From assembly GCA_028289365.1 (NCBI GenBank), contig JANQQM010000002.1:27092-91091 (forward strand): a stretch of DNA of 64,000 nucleotides, in the 5' to 3' direction. The DNA comes from Salaquimonas sp. GTDB taxonomy: Bacteria > Pseudomonadota > Alphaproteobacteria > Rhizobiales > Rhizobiaceae. Position 1 is the stretch's first letter; the number at the start of each line of letters is the position of its first letter. This document shows positions 45,984 through 54,980 of this stretch, piece by piece. The notes under the pieces were generated by a model. It did no database searches, was not told the origin of the DNA, and was given only the letters and a program-made list of their open reading frames with translations. A program made the position numbers and the translations under genes.

Positions 45984-46829
45984 CTACTCGTAGAGGCAGC
46001 CGTCGAGCATTAGCTGCTTATCAACCCATTCATTCGAGAATTTACCGCGCTTGACATTGGCCGTATACTCCTCGAGCGAGGCGCGCTGATTTTTGAGATG
46101 TTCAATTGTATCCTCGACGAAATTCTTGTTGACCACGACGATCCCGCTGGTATCGGCGCAGATGGCGTCGCCGGCATTGACAACGATGCCACCACAGCTG
46201 ATCGGATGACACAATTCGCCGGGGCCACGATGCAGTGGGCCAAAGGATGTAATGCCGGTCGCATAGACCGGAAGTCCAATTTCCTTAAGACCATCGAGAT
46301 CACGCACAAGCCCATCAATTATAAAGCCTGCGACGCCGATATGCTTTGCCTTGTTTCCGATCATGTCTCCAACGCATGCGTTTCGCGGCAGGCCGCTGGT
46401 GTCGACGACAATAACGTCACCCGGCTTGGCAACATCCAGAGCCTTGTGAACCATCAGATTGTCGCCGGGAAACACCTTTACGGTAATTGCCGGTCCAAAC
46501 AGTTTTTGCTCATTGACCACATTGCGAATTGCAGGATCGAGCGTGAACATCCTGTTTAGGGCATCTGAAATTTCGGTAGTCTCGAACTGCGCCAACTGCT
46601 CTATCTGAGCGGCTGACACGCTTTCGAATTTGGTCTTTACACGAAAGCCAGGGCCGCCTCTCATTTCAGAAGACGCGGGGCGATTGTTGGCACCCTCGCG
46701 CACTGGCGTCTCAATGGATGGCGCCTTTTCTATCTGATCCAGATCGGCCTGCCTGTAGGCTCTTTGATTGTTCGGATTCCGGAATTCGCGCCAGTCCAGT
46801 CTGCTTTCATCTGTAATGGTATCGCTCAT
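45984..46829 (-). CDS. RraA-like protein / HMG aldolase family
   Basis: 281 residues from the ATG at 46829 (GGGAGC upstream). After a roughly 65-residue hydrophilic extension comes the RraA/4-hydroxy-4-methyl-2-oxoglutarate aldolase domain: GDVIVVDTSGLPRNACVGDMIG and GFIIDGLVRDLDGLKEIG, with the Arg-Asp pair near 176-177 that contacts substrate and metal in aldolases. It may cleave or decarboxylate a keto-acid. Pairing with an ATP-grasp ligase suggests a metabolic role rather than RNase E control. Confidence 0.85.
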   Translation of the reverse strand: MSDTITDESRLDWREFRNPNNQRAYRQADLDQIEKAPSIETPVREGANNRPASSEMRGGPGFRVKTKFESVSAAQIEQLAQFETTEISDALNRMFTLDPAIRNVVNEQKLFGPAITVKVFPGDNLMVHKALDVAKPGDVIVVDTSGLPRNACVGDMIGNKAKHIGVAGFIIDGLVRDLDGLKEIGLPVYATGITSFGPLHRGPGELCHPISCGGIVVNAGDAICADTSGIVVVNKNFVEDTIEHLKNQRASLEEYTANVKRGKFSNEWVDKQLMLDGCLYE

Positions 46830-46998
46830 TTGATTCTGCTCCCGTTTCGTTAATCGCAATCAAGCAGAATTGCCTAAAAATTGACTTACCCATTTAATTA
46901 CAGTTTTAAGTATAGTTACAGTTACTACATTAAATGCCTATCTCAATCTCATCATCAATGCGGATATAATTTATCGATTTTTCAGACGGTTTATGACC

Positions 46999-47010
46999 GA
47001 CTTATAAGTC
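46999..47010. promoter_or_regulatory. Perfect 12-bp palindrome
   Basis: GACTTATAAGTC reads the same on both strands. It lies about 170 bp upstream of the RraA-like gene and 380 bp upstream of the oxygenase gene. Candidate operator; chance occurrence in AT-rich DNA is possible. Confidence 0.4.
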
Positions 47011-47189
47011 ATTTTTATATAATAAATACATATATTTATAAAATTTTTCTTCCCTTAGGAAAACTCAGAACGGAGTGAGATCCGGCGCCCCAGAATCTTG
47101 TGCGCCGCACCATGTGCGTCGCTCTCCACAAAAAACTGAATTATTTACGGTTAATCTAAACTAAATTAGGAAACAAACACTGTAAATAC

Positions 47190-47238
47190 TAATGGTAAAC
47201 TGACATTGAATTAAAATTCCAATTTTTATTTACCATTA
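47190..47238. promoter_or_regulatory. 10-bp inverted repeat, candidate operator or hairpin
   Basis: TAATGGTAAA (47190-47199) and TTTACCATTA (47229-47238) are perfect inverse copies separated by 29 bp, about 150-200 bp upstream of the oxygenase ATG. It could be two half-sites of a dimeric regulator. Confidence 0.45.
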
Positions 47239-47390
47239 AAGTGATTTTAGGAAGCATAAATCAAATATTTACAATATTATTAGGCTGGATGCGATAGCAG
47301 TGCGCTAACCGGAATTCATGGTTCACATACTGACCCCGATCCCCTGCGGCTGCTGCGATATTGACGAAATAAATTATCTACGAGGAATTC

Positions 47391-48317
47391 ATGCCGGACA
47401 AGATCATTAGAAGTTTCGAGCCGAAACACGCTAAATTGTGGTCACGCCAAACTGTGAAATTACAGCACAACCTGCCCTCTTCGCCTCTGTTCTCGGAGGA
47501 GAGCCTGGCAAAGCTGATTGATGAACTTCCCGCAGATCGGGTTGCAATAAATACAATGGCACCTGGCATGCCAAAAAAAGACTCGTGGAGCTATTGCGAT
47601 CGCAGCGGACGCTCCGGTGAGGAAATTCTGAACATCGTCAAGAATGGGCGTCTCTGGGTAAACATGACCCAGCTTGAAACGGTAAGCGATGATTTTGCCG
47701 AATTACTGGAGAGCATGTTTTTGGAGTTCGAACAATATCTGCCCGACTTCCAAACCTTCAAACGTTCAATCGGCCTGCTGGTCTCTTCCCCCAATTCGCA
47801 GGTTTTCTATCATTGTGATGTGCCCGGCCAATCGCTTTGGCAGATTGCCGGCCGCAAGCGGGTATTCATCTATCCTGCCGAAGAACCCTTCCTCAATCCG
47901 CCGGAGGTGGAAAACGTTATCCGCGCTCGGACCGAGGAAGAGGTCAATTACGAGTCCTGGTATGACGAATATGCCGAGATATATGATCTGGAACCTGGCG
48001 AGATGCTGCATTGGCGGCTGAACGGACCGCATCGTGTCGTCAATCTGGACAGTGTGAATGTTTCCATTACGACCGAACACTGGACGCCTGAAATCCGTCG
48101 TAGTTACGCAATGAATTACGGCAACGGAATATTGCGGGACTTTGGCCTCAATCCAAAATCAAGGAGTATTGAGGGTCTTGGCTTTTGGTCAAAAGTGGCA
48201 CTGACCGCGGCATGGCGCGCTTCCGGCCTGCACAAGGGTCAGGCATTCAAACGGACTTACAAGTTCAAGATTGATCCATCTTCGGCAGGCGGACTGGTTC
48301 CGCTTGCTTCCGAATAG
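47391..48317 (+). CDS. Cupin/JmjC-like Fe(II) oxygenase
   Basis: 308 residues. The central barrel carries H-x-D at residues 141-143 (FYHCDVPGQSLWQIAGRKRVFIYP) and a distal His at 214 (EMLHWRLNGPHRVVN), the facial triad of Fe(II)/2-oxoglutarate oxygenases. IAGRKRVFIYP is typical of JmjC/cupin_8 proteins. It probably hydroxylates a small molecule, amino acid or peptide; a structural non-enzymatic cupin cannot be excluded. It is the first gene of the rightward set and is followed 24 bp later by an acyltransferase. Confidence 0.8.
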   Translation: MPDKIIRSFEPKHAKLWSRQTVKLQHNLPSSPLFSEESLAKLIDELPADRVAINTMAPGMPKKDSWSYCDRSGRSGEEILNIVKNGRLWVNMTQLETVSDDFAELLESMFLEFEQYLPDFQTFKRSIGLLVSSPNSQVFYHCDVPGQSLWQIAGRKRVFIYPAEEPFLNPPEVENVIRARTEEEVNYESWYDEYAEIYDLEPGEMLHWRLNGPHRVVNLDSVNVSITTEHWTPEIRRSYAMNYGNGILRDFGLNPKSRSIEGLGFWSKVALTAAWRASGLHKGQAFKRTYKFKIDPSSAGGLVPLASE

Positions 48318-48341
48318 GCCGCGTTCAACAAAAGGTCGAAT

Positions 48342-49538
48342 ATGCATTCTTTGCAGCAAATCGAGGACACACTTCCGAGGGGGCCATTTCACATGCTCTA
48401 CGATGCCAAATGGAGCAAGAACGATCAGACCAAAATCCTTTCCCGCGAAGACATGGAGCATGTTCTGCCGGAGTGGGAAGATCTATGCGGCAGGCTAGCA
48501 GAAGACACGCCGTATTATACGCCAGTCTATGCAAATGCGCTGTTATCCAGCATCGATCACGATCGTGATATCCGCTTTGCGACCGTCTGGCGGGACACCA
48601 GGATGATCGCGATGCTGCCGATTTGCCGAACCAGGATCGGCGCGGTTGATCTTCCCAATGTGTGGCAGGCGTGGACGACACCTTATACGCTGGGATGTAC
48701 GCCACTACTTGACCGGGATTTGGCGGGCCAGGCTGCATCTGCATTGGTCGAGAGCCTGAAGACATTTCATCGCGGTATCTGGATCATTCCGACGATTAAC
48801 ACAGGCGGTAAAGCTGCCAGCGCATTGTTTGACGCGCTTCACCAATTTGATGCATCGATAAGCGAGACCGGGCAATTTGAACGGGCAATTCTGCGCCGGG
48901 ACGGAACGACCTTCGATGAGCATCTGCAAGAGAAATTGAGCGGCAAGCGCCGCCGCGATCTGGCTCGTAATCGCAGGCGACTGGAAAAGCTTGGCGAGGT
49001 AGAGCATGTCGTTTCCACCGGCGGCGATGGTCTGGCCGACGCGGTAGAAGCATTTCTCGAGATTGAGAAGAGCGGTTGGAAAGGCGAACGTGGAACGGCT
49101 CTGGCCTGCGATCCCAGCACAGCAGAATTTGCCCGAAATGCCTTCGCGCCTATCGGCGTAGAAGACATCGGACGGGCGGATGTGCTTACGCTGGATGGCA
49201 AGCCTATCGCGGTCAGTCTAATGATCCTGACCGGCAGAACCGGCTTTACTGTCAAATGCGCCTATGATGAGGAATACCGATCCTATTCTGCCGGGCTGGT
49301 GCTCGAGATTGACGTCATCCGCAGCTTCCTCAGCGAAGACTGGGCTGATTTGCTGGATTCGGCCACTGCCGGGTCACACATCATCGACAGCCTCTGGTCA
49401 GACCGCATCGAGATGGCAGATCTGATCTTTACGTTTTCACCAGTGTTTCCAGGCTGGCAGTTGGCAGCGGCAACACGGGCCATGGACGCAAAACAACAGG
49501 CTAAATCCAGAATAAAAAAGCTGATTGGGCGAAAGTGA
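48342..49538 (+). CDS. CelD/BcsL-type GNAT acyltransferase (FemAB-like)
   Basis: 398 residues. Two GNAT-type lobes are apparent, the second being the diagnostic one: EKLSGKRRRDLARNRRRLEKLG, AVEAFLEIEKSGWKGERGTAL, and ADVLTLDGKPIAVSLMILTGRTGFTVKCAYDEEYRSYSAGLVLEIDVIR. This architecture is shared by FemAB peptidoglycan aminoacyl-transferases and by CelD/BcsL proteins of polysaccharide loci. It lacks signal or membrane segments. The acyl donor and acceptor are unknown. Confidence 0.87.
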   Translation: MHSLQQIEDTLPRGPFHMLYDAKWSKNDQTKILSREDMEHVLPEWEDLCGRLAEDTPYYTPVYANALLSSIDHDRDIRFATVWRDTRMIAMLPICRTRIGAVDLPNVWQAWTTPYTLGCTPLLDRDLAGQAASALVESLKTFHRGIWIIPTINTGGKAASALFDALHQFDASISETGQFERAILRRDGTTFDEHLQEKLSGKRRRDLARNRRRLEKLGEVEHVVSTGGDGLADAVEAFLEIEKSGWKGERGTALACDPSTAEFARNAFAPIGVEDIGRADVLTLDGKPIAVSLMILTGRTGFTVKCAYDEEYRSYSAGLVLEIDVIRSFLSEDWADLLDSATAGSHIIDSLWSDRIEMADLIFTFSPVFPGWQLAAATRAMDAKQQAKSRIKKLIGRK

Positions 49539-49744
49539 TTAATCAACGGGACATCTAGGGACTGAGTGGAGGTGAAACGGTCTAACAACAAATACAAGCA
49601 TCAACCGTTTCAGAATTGTCTGCAGGACAAATGATGCAACCAGTCGTTTGGACGAGCCGGTGCCAACCGGTGTGAGCGCGGTGCGACCCCGCGGGGTTGC
49701 TCCATATGTTTTGCACAAACCAGGTCAAGGGAAGCAGTAAATAA

Positions 49745-50989
49745 ATGTCGGAACGTCCCGAAAAATTCTTGAAAGATCCGAATTCCGCAGATCTCACTAG
49801 CGGGATGCTGGCGGCGACATGCGCCTTGGCGTCGACCAATCCAGAGCAGTTTCTCGAAGAGCTTGACTGGTCGGTGGCTGAAACGCTCGATGCAATTGAT
49901 TGCCCTGACCTGCAGAACGGATTCGCAACCTCGTTTCATGACAAATCCTGGTATAAAAGCTGGCTGTTGACCCTGGGGAAAAACGCCAAGCTTCGTATCC
50001 TGGTCGGTCAATTTGCAAACACGCCGTTGATCATCTTCCCGCTTTGTCTGCAAAAATCGTGGCGCCATACAAAGGCATCGTTCATCGCGAGCGATGTGAG
50101 CGACTATAATCATCCATTGATGCACCAAGTACTCGCCAGGCATGCTTCCCCAGAGTTCTATCAGGCGATGTGGTGCAAGATTGGCTCGCTCATTCCCGAG
50201 GCAGATATCCTTTCCCTGAGAAAGCTATTGCATGATCCGGGGCCAGGTTGCGGGAGAGCAATCTGGTATCCTAGCCGGCTCGAGGCCGAGGCCTCCCATC
50301 ACACAAATCTGAGCGGTGGATGGGCAGAAAACCAAGGGCGCTTTTTTGGAAAATCCAGCAGAAAGAGCCTTCTGCGCAAAGAAAAGAAATTATCCCAAGC
50401 TGGCGACATCACCTTTCGGAACATTGTGGGAAAGGCTGCCCGGACAAACGCCATCAAGACACTTTCGGTTTGGAAATCACTGCAATTGCGCAATCTCGGC
50501 CTGGTCAATCCGTTCATTTCCGGCGATTTCCAGAGATTTCTCAGCCAAATTGTGCAATCAGGCGATGCGGATACTTACCGGATTTATGGCATGTATGCGG
50601 GTGAAACGCCGCTTGCACTTACCTTGATGATTTGCCATGGCGACCGTTGGTTTCTCTATCAGACTGCCTATACCAACCAGGAAGCTGGCAAATACTCTCC
50701 GGGGCTGTCCCTGTTACGGGAAATTCTTAGAAGAGCCTATGACGAAGGATGCAGGGTTTTCGATTTTGGGCTTGGCAATGAAGGGTACAAGAAAAAGTAC
50801 TGCGACAAGAACCTGACGCTTTATCGTTCCGAAATGGCACTGACTGCAAAAGGCTGGCTTGCAAAGGCCTATTTTGACGGTGCACTGGCGACACGACGAC
50901 TAGCGAAATCCAACAAGAAAATCGAGGCAGGAGCATTGTCCATGCTCCAATTGCTGGCAAATTTCCGACATCCAAAACGACAAGCATGA
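49745..50989 (+). CDS. Second CelD/BcsL-type GNAT acyltransferase (FemAB-like)
   Basis: 414 residues. Same architecture as the preceding gene but clearly diverged: GKSSRKSLLRKEKKLSQAG, SVWKSLQLRNLG, and YGMYAGETPLALTLMICHGDRWFLYQTAYTNQEAGKYSPGLSLLREILRRAYDEGCRVFDFGLG. The last segment is the donor-binding core. Two dissimilar acyltransferases in series suggest two different residues or positions are modified. It is separated from the first by a 206-bp gap with some GC-rich inverted sequence, so a separate promoter is possible. Confidence 0.86.
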   Translation: MSERPEKFLKDPNSADLTSGMLAATCALASTNPEQFLEELDWSVAETLDAIDCPDLQNGFATSFHDKSWYKSWLLTLGKNAKLRILVGQFANTPLIIFPLCLQKSWRHTKASFIASDVSDYNHPLMHQVLARHASPEFYQAMWCKIGSLIPEADILSLRKLLHDPGPGCGRAIWYPSRLEAEASHHTNLSGGWAENQGRFFGKSSRKSLLRKEKKLSQAGDITFRNIVGKAARTNAIKTLSVWKSLQLRNLGLVNPFISGDFQRFLSQIVQSGDADTYRIYGMYAGETPLALTLMICHGDRWFLYQTAYTNQEAGKYSPGLSLLREILRRAYDEGCRVFDFGLGNEGYKKKYCDKNLTLYRSEMALTAKGWLAKAYFDGALATRRLAKSNKKIEAGALSMLQLLANFRHPKRQA

Positions 50990-51273
50990 ATTGTTGCAAG
51001 CTTTTCTGAATTCGCAACGATTTATTATGATTAGTGGAATAAAATCAGCGAATTAAGGAAGGCGTTTAAACGCGCATAACAATTGGCACCCCCCAAGTAA
51101 AGATAGGCCGACGATGCTATCCGCCAAACGAAATGCTGGAACAAAAGAGATACCAAACCGAGCTTCGCGGATTATGAAAATTACCGTGACAAGTGACATT
51201 TGGTATCAGCGCCATTCAAACAGGTATTTGGCACCTACTTACGCCAGATCCGTTCGGCGTGGAGGTCACCTCG

Positions 51274-52503
51274 ATGCTTGATGTCGACAATTTACCTTCC
51301 ATAAGTGGATTTGACCCATCAAAGATTGACGTGTCGACGCCAATCCTCATTTTGGGCGGCAGGGAAAACTCCCTTTCGCTGGTCAGAAGGTTCGGCGCTG
51401 CTGGAATCAAGACAAGAGTATCGGGACCTGCAGATTGTTGGGGCATGTATTCGCGCCATTGTGCCGAACATTTCAAAATTCCGCATGGTGCCTCCGGAGC
51501 TGAATACTGGAATGACTTGCTGCTTTCCGCCAAGAACCCGCAGCTGCACGGCAGTTTGTTAATCGCCGGCAGCGATCTGGCCATTGAGTTCATGGCCAAG
51601 AACCGGACAGCGCTGGAAGCGAATTTCGTCTTCGCCCATGGCGATCCGAAACTCCAGCTAGCTCTCCTGGACAAGCGTGAAACGCTGATTCTTGCCAGAA
51701 AGGCGGGCGTTGCCACGCCGCAATTCTGGAATGCCGCGAATGAAGATGACCTGGAGAATATTCGAGACAGTGTCGAATTCCCGGTGATGGTGAAACCGAT
51801 TTTGTCCCACAACTTCATCAAGCAATTCGGCAAGAAGCTGTTCATCATCGAAAAGGATTTCGACGAACTTGCCGGCAAGGTTCGCCTGGCGTGGTCGAAG
51901 GACATAGAAGTCATGGTGATCGAAATGATCCCCGGCCCGGACTCACAACTGAGCAGCTTCTATACCTATATCGATGGCGAAGATCAGGTCAGATTCGAAT
52001 ATACCAAGCGCATTATTCGCAGATATCCAACCAATCGGGGACTTGCCTGTTATCACAAGAGCGAGTGGATGCCCGAAACTGCCGAAGCCGGCAAAAAGTT
52101 CTTCGAGGGGATAGGCTTTCAGGGATTGGGTAATATCGAATTCAAGCGGGATCCAAGAGACAACATCCTCAAAGTCATCGAATCCAATGCGAGATTTACC
52201 GCTGCGCAGGAATTGGTGGTTAAGGCAGGTGCACCGATCGACTTCATCTTCTACTGCGCAGCCACCGGGCAGCCCGCTCCCACATTTGATGAATACGACC
52301 AGCAACTAACCTACTGGTACGGATTGCGGGACTTTCTTGCATTTCTAGAAATGCGCCTGGCCGGCTCCATATCCACCGAACAGTGGATCAAGAGCCTGTT
52401 TCCGCTCAAACACGTCCCGCCGCTACATAACATCAAAGACCCCTATCCAAGCTTAGCCGCATTCTCCGCAAGGCTGGACAAGACGGTACGGAGCTTGATT
52501 TGA
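51274..52503 (+). CDS. ATP-grasp carboxylate-amine ligase-like protein (COG3919 type)
   Basis: 409 residues. I chose the ATG at 51274 because GGAGG (51261-51265) lies eight bases upstream; a GTG at 51193 has none. The N-terminal preATP-grasp Rossmann part (ILILGGRENSLSLVRRFGAAGIKTRVSG) is followed by the ATP-grasp domain: DKRETLILARKAGVATPQFW, FPVMVKPILSH, VMVIEMIPG, GLGNIEFKRD and KVIESNARFTAAQ (metal ligands). Predicted carboligases of this type occur in surface polysaccharide and natural-product loci. It overlaps the next gene by 4 bp. Confidence 0.85.
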   Translation: MLDVDNLPSISGFDPSKIDVSTPILILGGRENSLSLVRRFGAAGIKTRVSGPADCWGMYSRHCAEHFKIPHGASGAEYWNDLLLSAKNPQLHGSLLIAGSDLAIEFMAKNRTALEANFVFAHGDPKLQLALLDKRETLILARKAGVATPQFWNAANEDDLENIRDSVEFPVMVKPILSHNFIKQFGKKLFIIEKDFDELAGKVRLAWSKDIEVMVIEMIPGPDSQLSSFYTYIDGEDQVRFEYTKRIIRRYPTNRGLACYHKSEWMPETAEAGKKFFEGIGFQGLGNIEFKRDPRDNILKVIESNARFTAAQELVVKAGAPIDFIFYCAATGQPAPTFDEYDQQLTYWYGLRDFLAFLEMRLAGSISTEQWIKSLFPLKHVPPLHNIKDPYPSLAAFSARLDKTVRSLI

Positions 52504-53552
52504 GCGAAATCCGGACATACGGACCAGAGCTGGACGCCTATCTGCGTGATCTGTTCAAGGCCGTCGGGATCGGCAGGGCACAAGGTGCCAGTGTCGCCAG
52601 GAACATGACCTGGAGCGAACTCGTAGGCCGGAAGAACTTCGGCGTGATCCGAATTCCGGTCCATGTCAAACGGATTGAGCACGGTGTACTGAACGCAATT
52701 CCAAAGCCGAAGTTTTCACAAACCGCTGTCGGTACCGGCATTCTGGACGGCGATAACGGGTTCGGATATTTCACCGGCGAACTTGCGATGGAAAGAGCCG
52801 TTAAACTAGCCGCGGAAGCCGGCATCGGTATGGTCGCGGTCAACAACAGCAATTTCTTCGGGACGGGTGCCTATTTCGCCGATCTTGCGGCACGCAAGGG
52901 AATGCTGTCCCTGGTGATGAGCAATTCCTTTCCAAAAGTGGTCGCCCATGGCGGGCTTAAGTCGGTCCTCGGTACCAATCCATTTGCTTTTGGTGCGCCT
53001 CGTGCCGAGGGAAATAATCTGCTTGTCGATTTTGCGACGTCTTCGCTTGCAGGATCGACTGTCCGACAATATCTCGATCAGGGCAAACAACTGCCGGAAG
53101 GTCTCGCCATTGGTCCGGATGGCGAACCGGAAACTGATCCGGAAAAAATTGGCAAAGCGTCGCTGATGCCGTTTGGCGGTGCCAAGGGATATGGGCTTTC
53201 CCTGATGGTTGAAATCCTGTCCGGCATTCTAAGCGGCGCGGGTTTTTCGAACTCGGTCAATTCGACCTATTCCAACTTCAAGGAAAAGAGCAATAGCGGA
53301 CATTGCATGATCGCGATCGATATTGAAAAGTTCATGCCCCTGGAAGAGTACTACGGACGCTTCGAATCTTTAGTCGGCATTCTAAAATTATCGAACCCGG
53401 AAAACGAAGTATTGCTGCCGGGTGAAGTTCGCTGGAAAAGCTACGAATACAATTCCGAGCACGGCATAACAATTCCCGAAAAGATAATTGCTGATCTGAC
53501 CGCGATATCCGACAAGTACAAGATAGAATGCCCTTGGCTGGTAGCAGGCTGA
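52500..53552 (+). CDS. LDH2/malate-lactate dehydrogenase family protein lacking conserved histidines
   Basis: 350 residues starting with TTG at 52500, overlapping the ligase stop (TTGA). The LDH2 (YlbC/ComC/DpkA-like) fold is evident: GVIRIP, NGFGYFTGELAMERAVKLAAEAGIGMVAVNNSN, SVLGTNPFAFGAP, DFATSSLAGS, LPEGLAIGPDGEPETDP and MPFGGAKGYGLSLMVEIL. However, the usual SHG triplet reads NFG (residues 46-48), the usual His in NSNHFG is Phe119, and GGHKG reads GGAKG. The conserved Arg (51) remains. It may therefore be a repurposed or inactive NAD(P)-binding relative rather than a 2-oxoacid reductase. Confidence 0.84.
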   Translation: MSEIRTYGPELDAYLRDLFKAVGIGRAQGASVARNMTWSELVGRKNFGVIRIPVHVKRIEHGVLNAIPKPKFSQTAVGTGILDGDNGFGYFTGELAMERAVKLAAEAGIGMVAVNNSNFFGTGAYFADLAARKGMLSLVMSNSFPKVVAHGGLKSVLGTNPFAFGAPRAEGNNLLVDFATSSLAGSTVRQYLDQGKQLPEGLAIGPDGEPETDPEKIGKASLMPFGGAKGYGLSLMVEILSGILSGAGFSNSVNSTYSNFKEKSNSGHCMIAIDIEKFMPLEEYYGRFESLVGILKLSNPENEVLLPGEVRWKSYEYNSEHGITIPEKIIADLTAISDKYKIECPWLVAG

Positions 53553-53556
53553 CGAC

Positions 53557-54903
53557 ATGCAGCTACTCCTCCACAGGTTTCCGTCCTCGCTTTTTGGTAC
53601 ATCGTTCCTGCTGACGTTTGCCCGATTGGCGGGGGCTGGTGTCGGGATCCTGCTGCAGATTGTGATTGCCAGACACTATGGTGCGCAATCGTTGGGAATT
53701 TATTATCAGGCACTTAGCCTTGCAGCGATATTTTCGGTGTTCATCTCGGTAGGCTATCCCTGGATAGTCGCACCAATTGTTGCAGCAAAGGAAGCAGATA
53801 ATTCACCTGAATTGCTGTCCAACTTTCTGACACAAGCCTCCAGAGAAACGGTCGCCATATCCCTTCTGTTGGGAATTCCTGCAGCCTTAGCGATCTGGTA
53901 TTCGGGTTATTTCGGTGTGGATGAGCGTCTTGCATTGCTGGTCGGTTTGCTTACGGCACCGGTCTATGTCGTGATGCGCATGATGGGCGGTATCGCAAAT
54001 GCCCTGAAACACTTCCAACTTGCCAATCTGCCGGAATTGTTGCTCAGGCCGACGTTGATACTAACCGTGGTGTCCTTTGCGGTCATATTTCAGTTTCGTC
54101 TTGGCGCTGTCTCAATCGTAACAATCAATCTGATCGTTTCGATAGCCCTGGCGACCTATATGGCCAGCGCTCTTGGCGGATCGCTGAATTTTTCTTTCGG
54201 CAGAGATTCGGCTCACGGACAATCAAGAGAAGACAAATCAAGGCTGCGGAAACTCGCCGTCCCGATGATCTTTTCGACGCTTTTCATCAACATGTTTGCA
54301 GATCTGGATATCCTGATCGTGAGCATGATCCTGCCCACAAGTGAAACCGGGATATTCGGCGTCTGCATGAAGATCGCCGCATTATTGGTCTTTGCAGTGC
54401 AGGTCACACATCAGATTCTACTGCGAGATGCATCGGATGCACATCGGACATCTGACAGAATTAAGATGCAGGACATAATCGGTAAAGCTAACAGGATTGC
54501 TCTTGCATCCAGTATCGTGTCTTTCCTGGTCATATTGTTGTTCGGAAAATTGTTGCTCGGGATTTTCGGACCGGAGTTTCTGGCGGGTTATTTCTGCCTG
54601 CTTGGCCTGACATTGGCACAATTTGTCCGGGCGGCATTTGGACCAGCCATTCAAGTTCTGATGATCACCGGTCATCAACGCGCCGGAATACCCGTCTATG
54701 TCGCCAGCTTGTTCGTGCTGGTAATTTGCAACATGGTCCTGGTGCCATCATATGGCTACGAAGGCGCAGCGATCGCTGTGATAATTACAACCCTATTCTG
54801 GTCTGTCTGGCTTAATCACCTGGTGAAGAAAAAAACCGGCTACGGGATCTCGATCTTCAGCACAGAAAAATTGTCGTTTGGAAGCAAATTGGCACAGCGC
54901 TGA
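53557..54903 (+). CDS. Wzx/MATE-like flippase (polysaccharide biosynthesis protein)
   Basis: 448 residues with about 12 to 14 membrane helices, of the MVF/polysaccharide-flippase superfamily. N-terminal LTFARLAGAGVGILLQIVIARHYGAQSLGIYYQALSL is the typical first repeat (short loop after helix 1 with Ala-rich packing), and later repeats include VSMILPTSETGIFGVCMKIAALLV. It begins 4 bp after the LDH2-like gene and is the last of the operon. It would carry a lipid-linked or free product across the inner membrane. Confidence 0.88.
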   Translation: MQLLLHRFPSSLFGTSFLLTFARLAGAGVGILLQIVIARHYGAQSLGIYYQALSLAAIFSVFISVGYPWIVAPIVAAKEADNSPELLSNFLTQASRETVAISLLLGIPAALAIWYSGYFGVDERLALLVGLLTAPVYVVMRMMGGIANALKHFQLANLPELLLRPTLILTVVSFAVIFQFRLGAVSIVTINLIVSIALATYMASALGGSLNFSFGRDSAHGQSREDKSRLRKLAVPMIFSTLFINMFADLDILIVSMILPTSETGIFGVCMKIAALLVFAVQVTHQILLRDASDAHRTSDRIKMQDIIGKANRIALASSIVSFLVILLFGKLLLGIFGPEFLAGYFCLLGLTLAQFVRAAFGPAIQVLMITGHQRAGIPVYVASLFVLVICNMVLVPSYGYEGAAIAVIITTLFWSVWLNHLVKKKTGYGISIFSTEKLSFGSKLAQR

Positions 54904-54980
54904 ACGGGCTGCGTTCGCTGGTGTGACAATGTCGCCATCTTTGGCCAATACCAATTGAAGCATTGGATTGGAGGGAGCTG

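Larger units (their letters stand above)
46830..47390. other. AT-rich divergent intergenic region, 561 bp
   Basis: The longest gene-free stretch in the window and far more AT-rich than the genes around it. It separates the RraA/ATP-grasp operon from the oxygenase/acyltransferase genes. It contains a 12-bp palindrome at 46999-47010 and a 10-bp inverted repeat at 47190-47238. A short GC-rich block near 47080-47130 interrupts it. A ribosome site (GAGGAATTC) precedes the ATG at 47391. No tRNA or other RNA gene was recognised. Confidence 0.7.

Noticed and set aside
49605..49720. GC-rich inverted sequence between the two acyltransferase genes
   Set aside because: Arms are short and imperfect and no T tract follows, so I do not call it a terminator or RNA gene.
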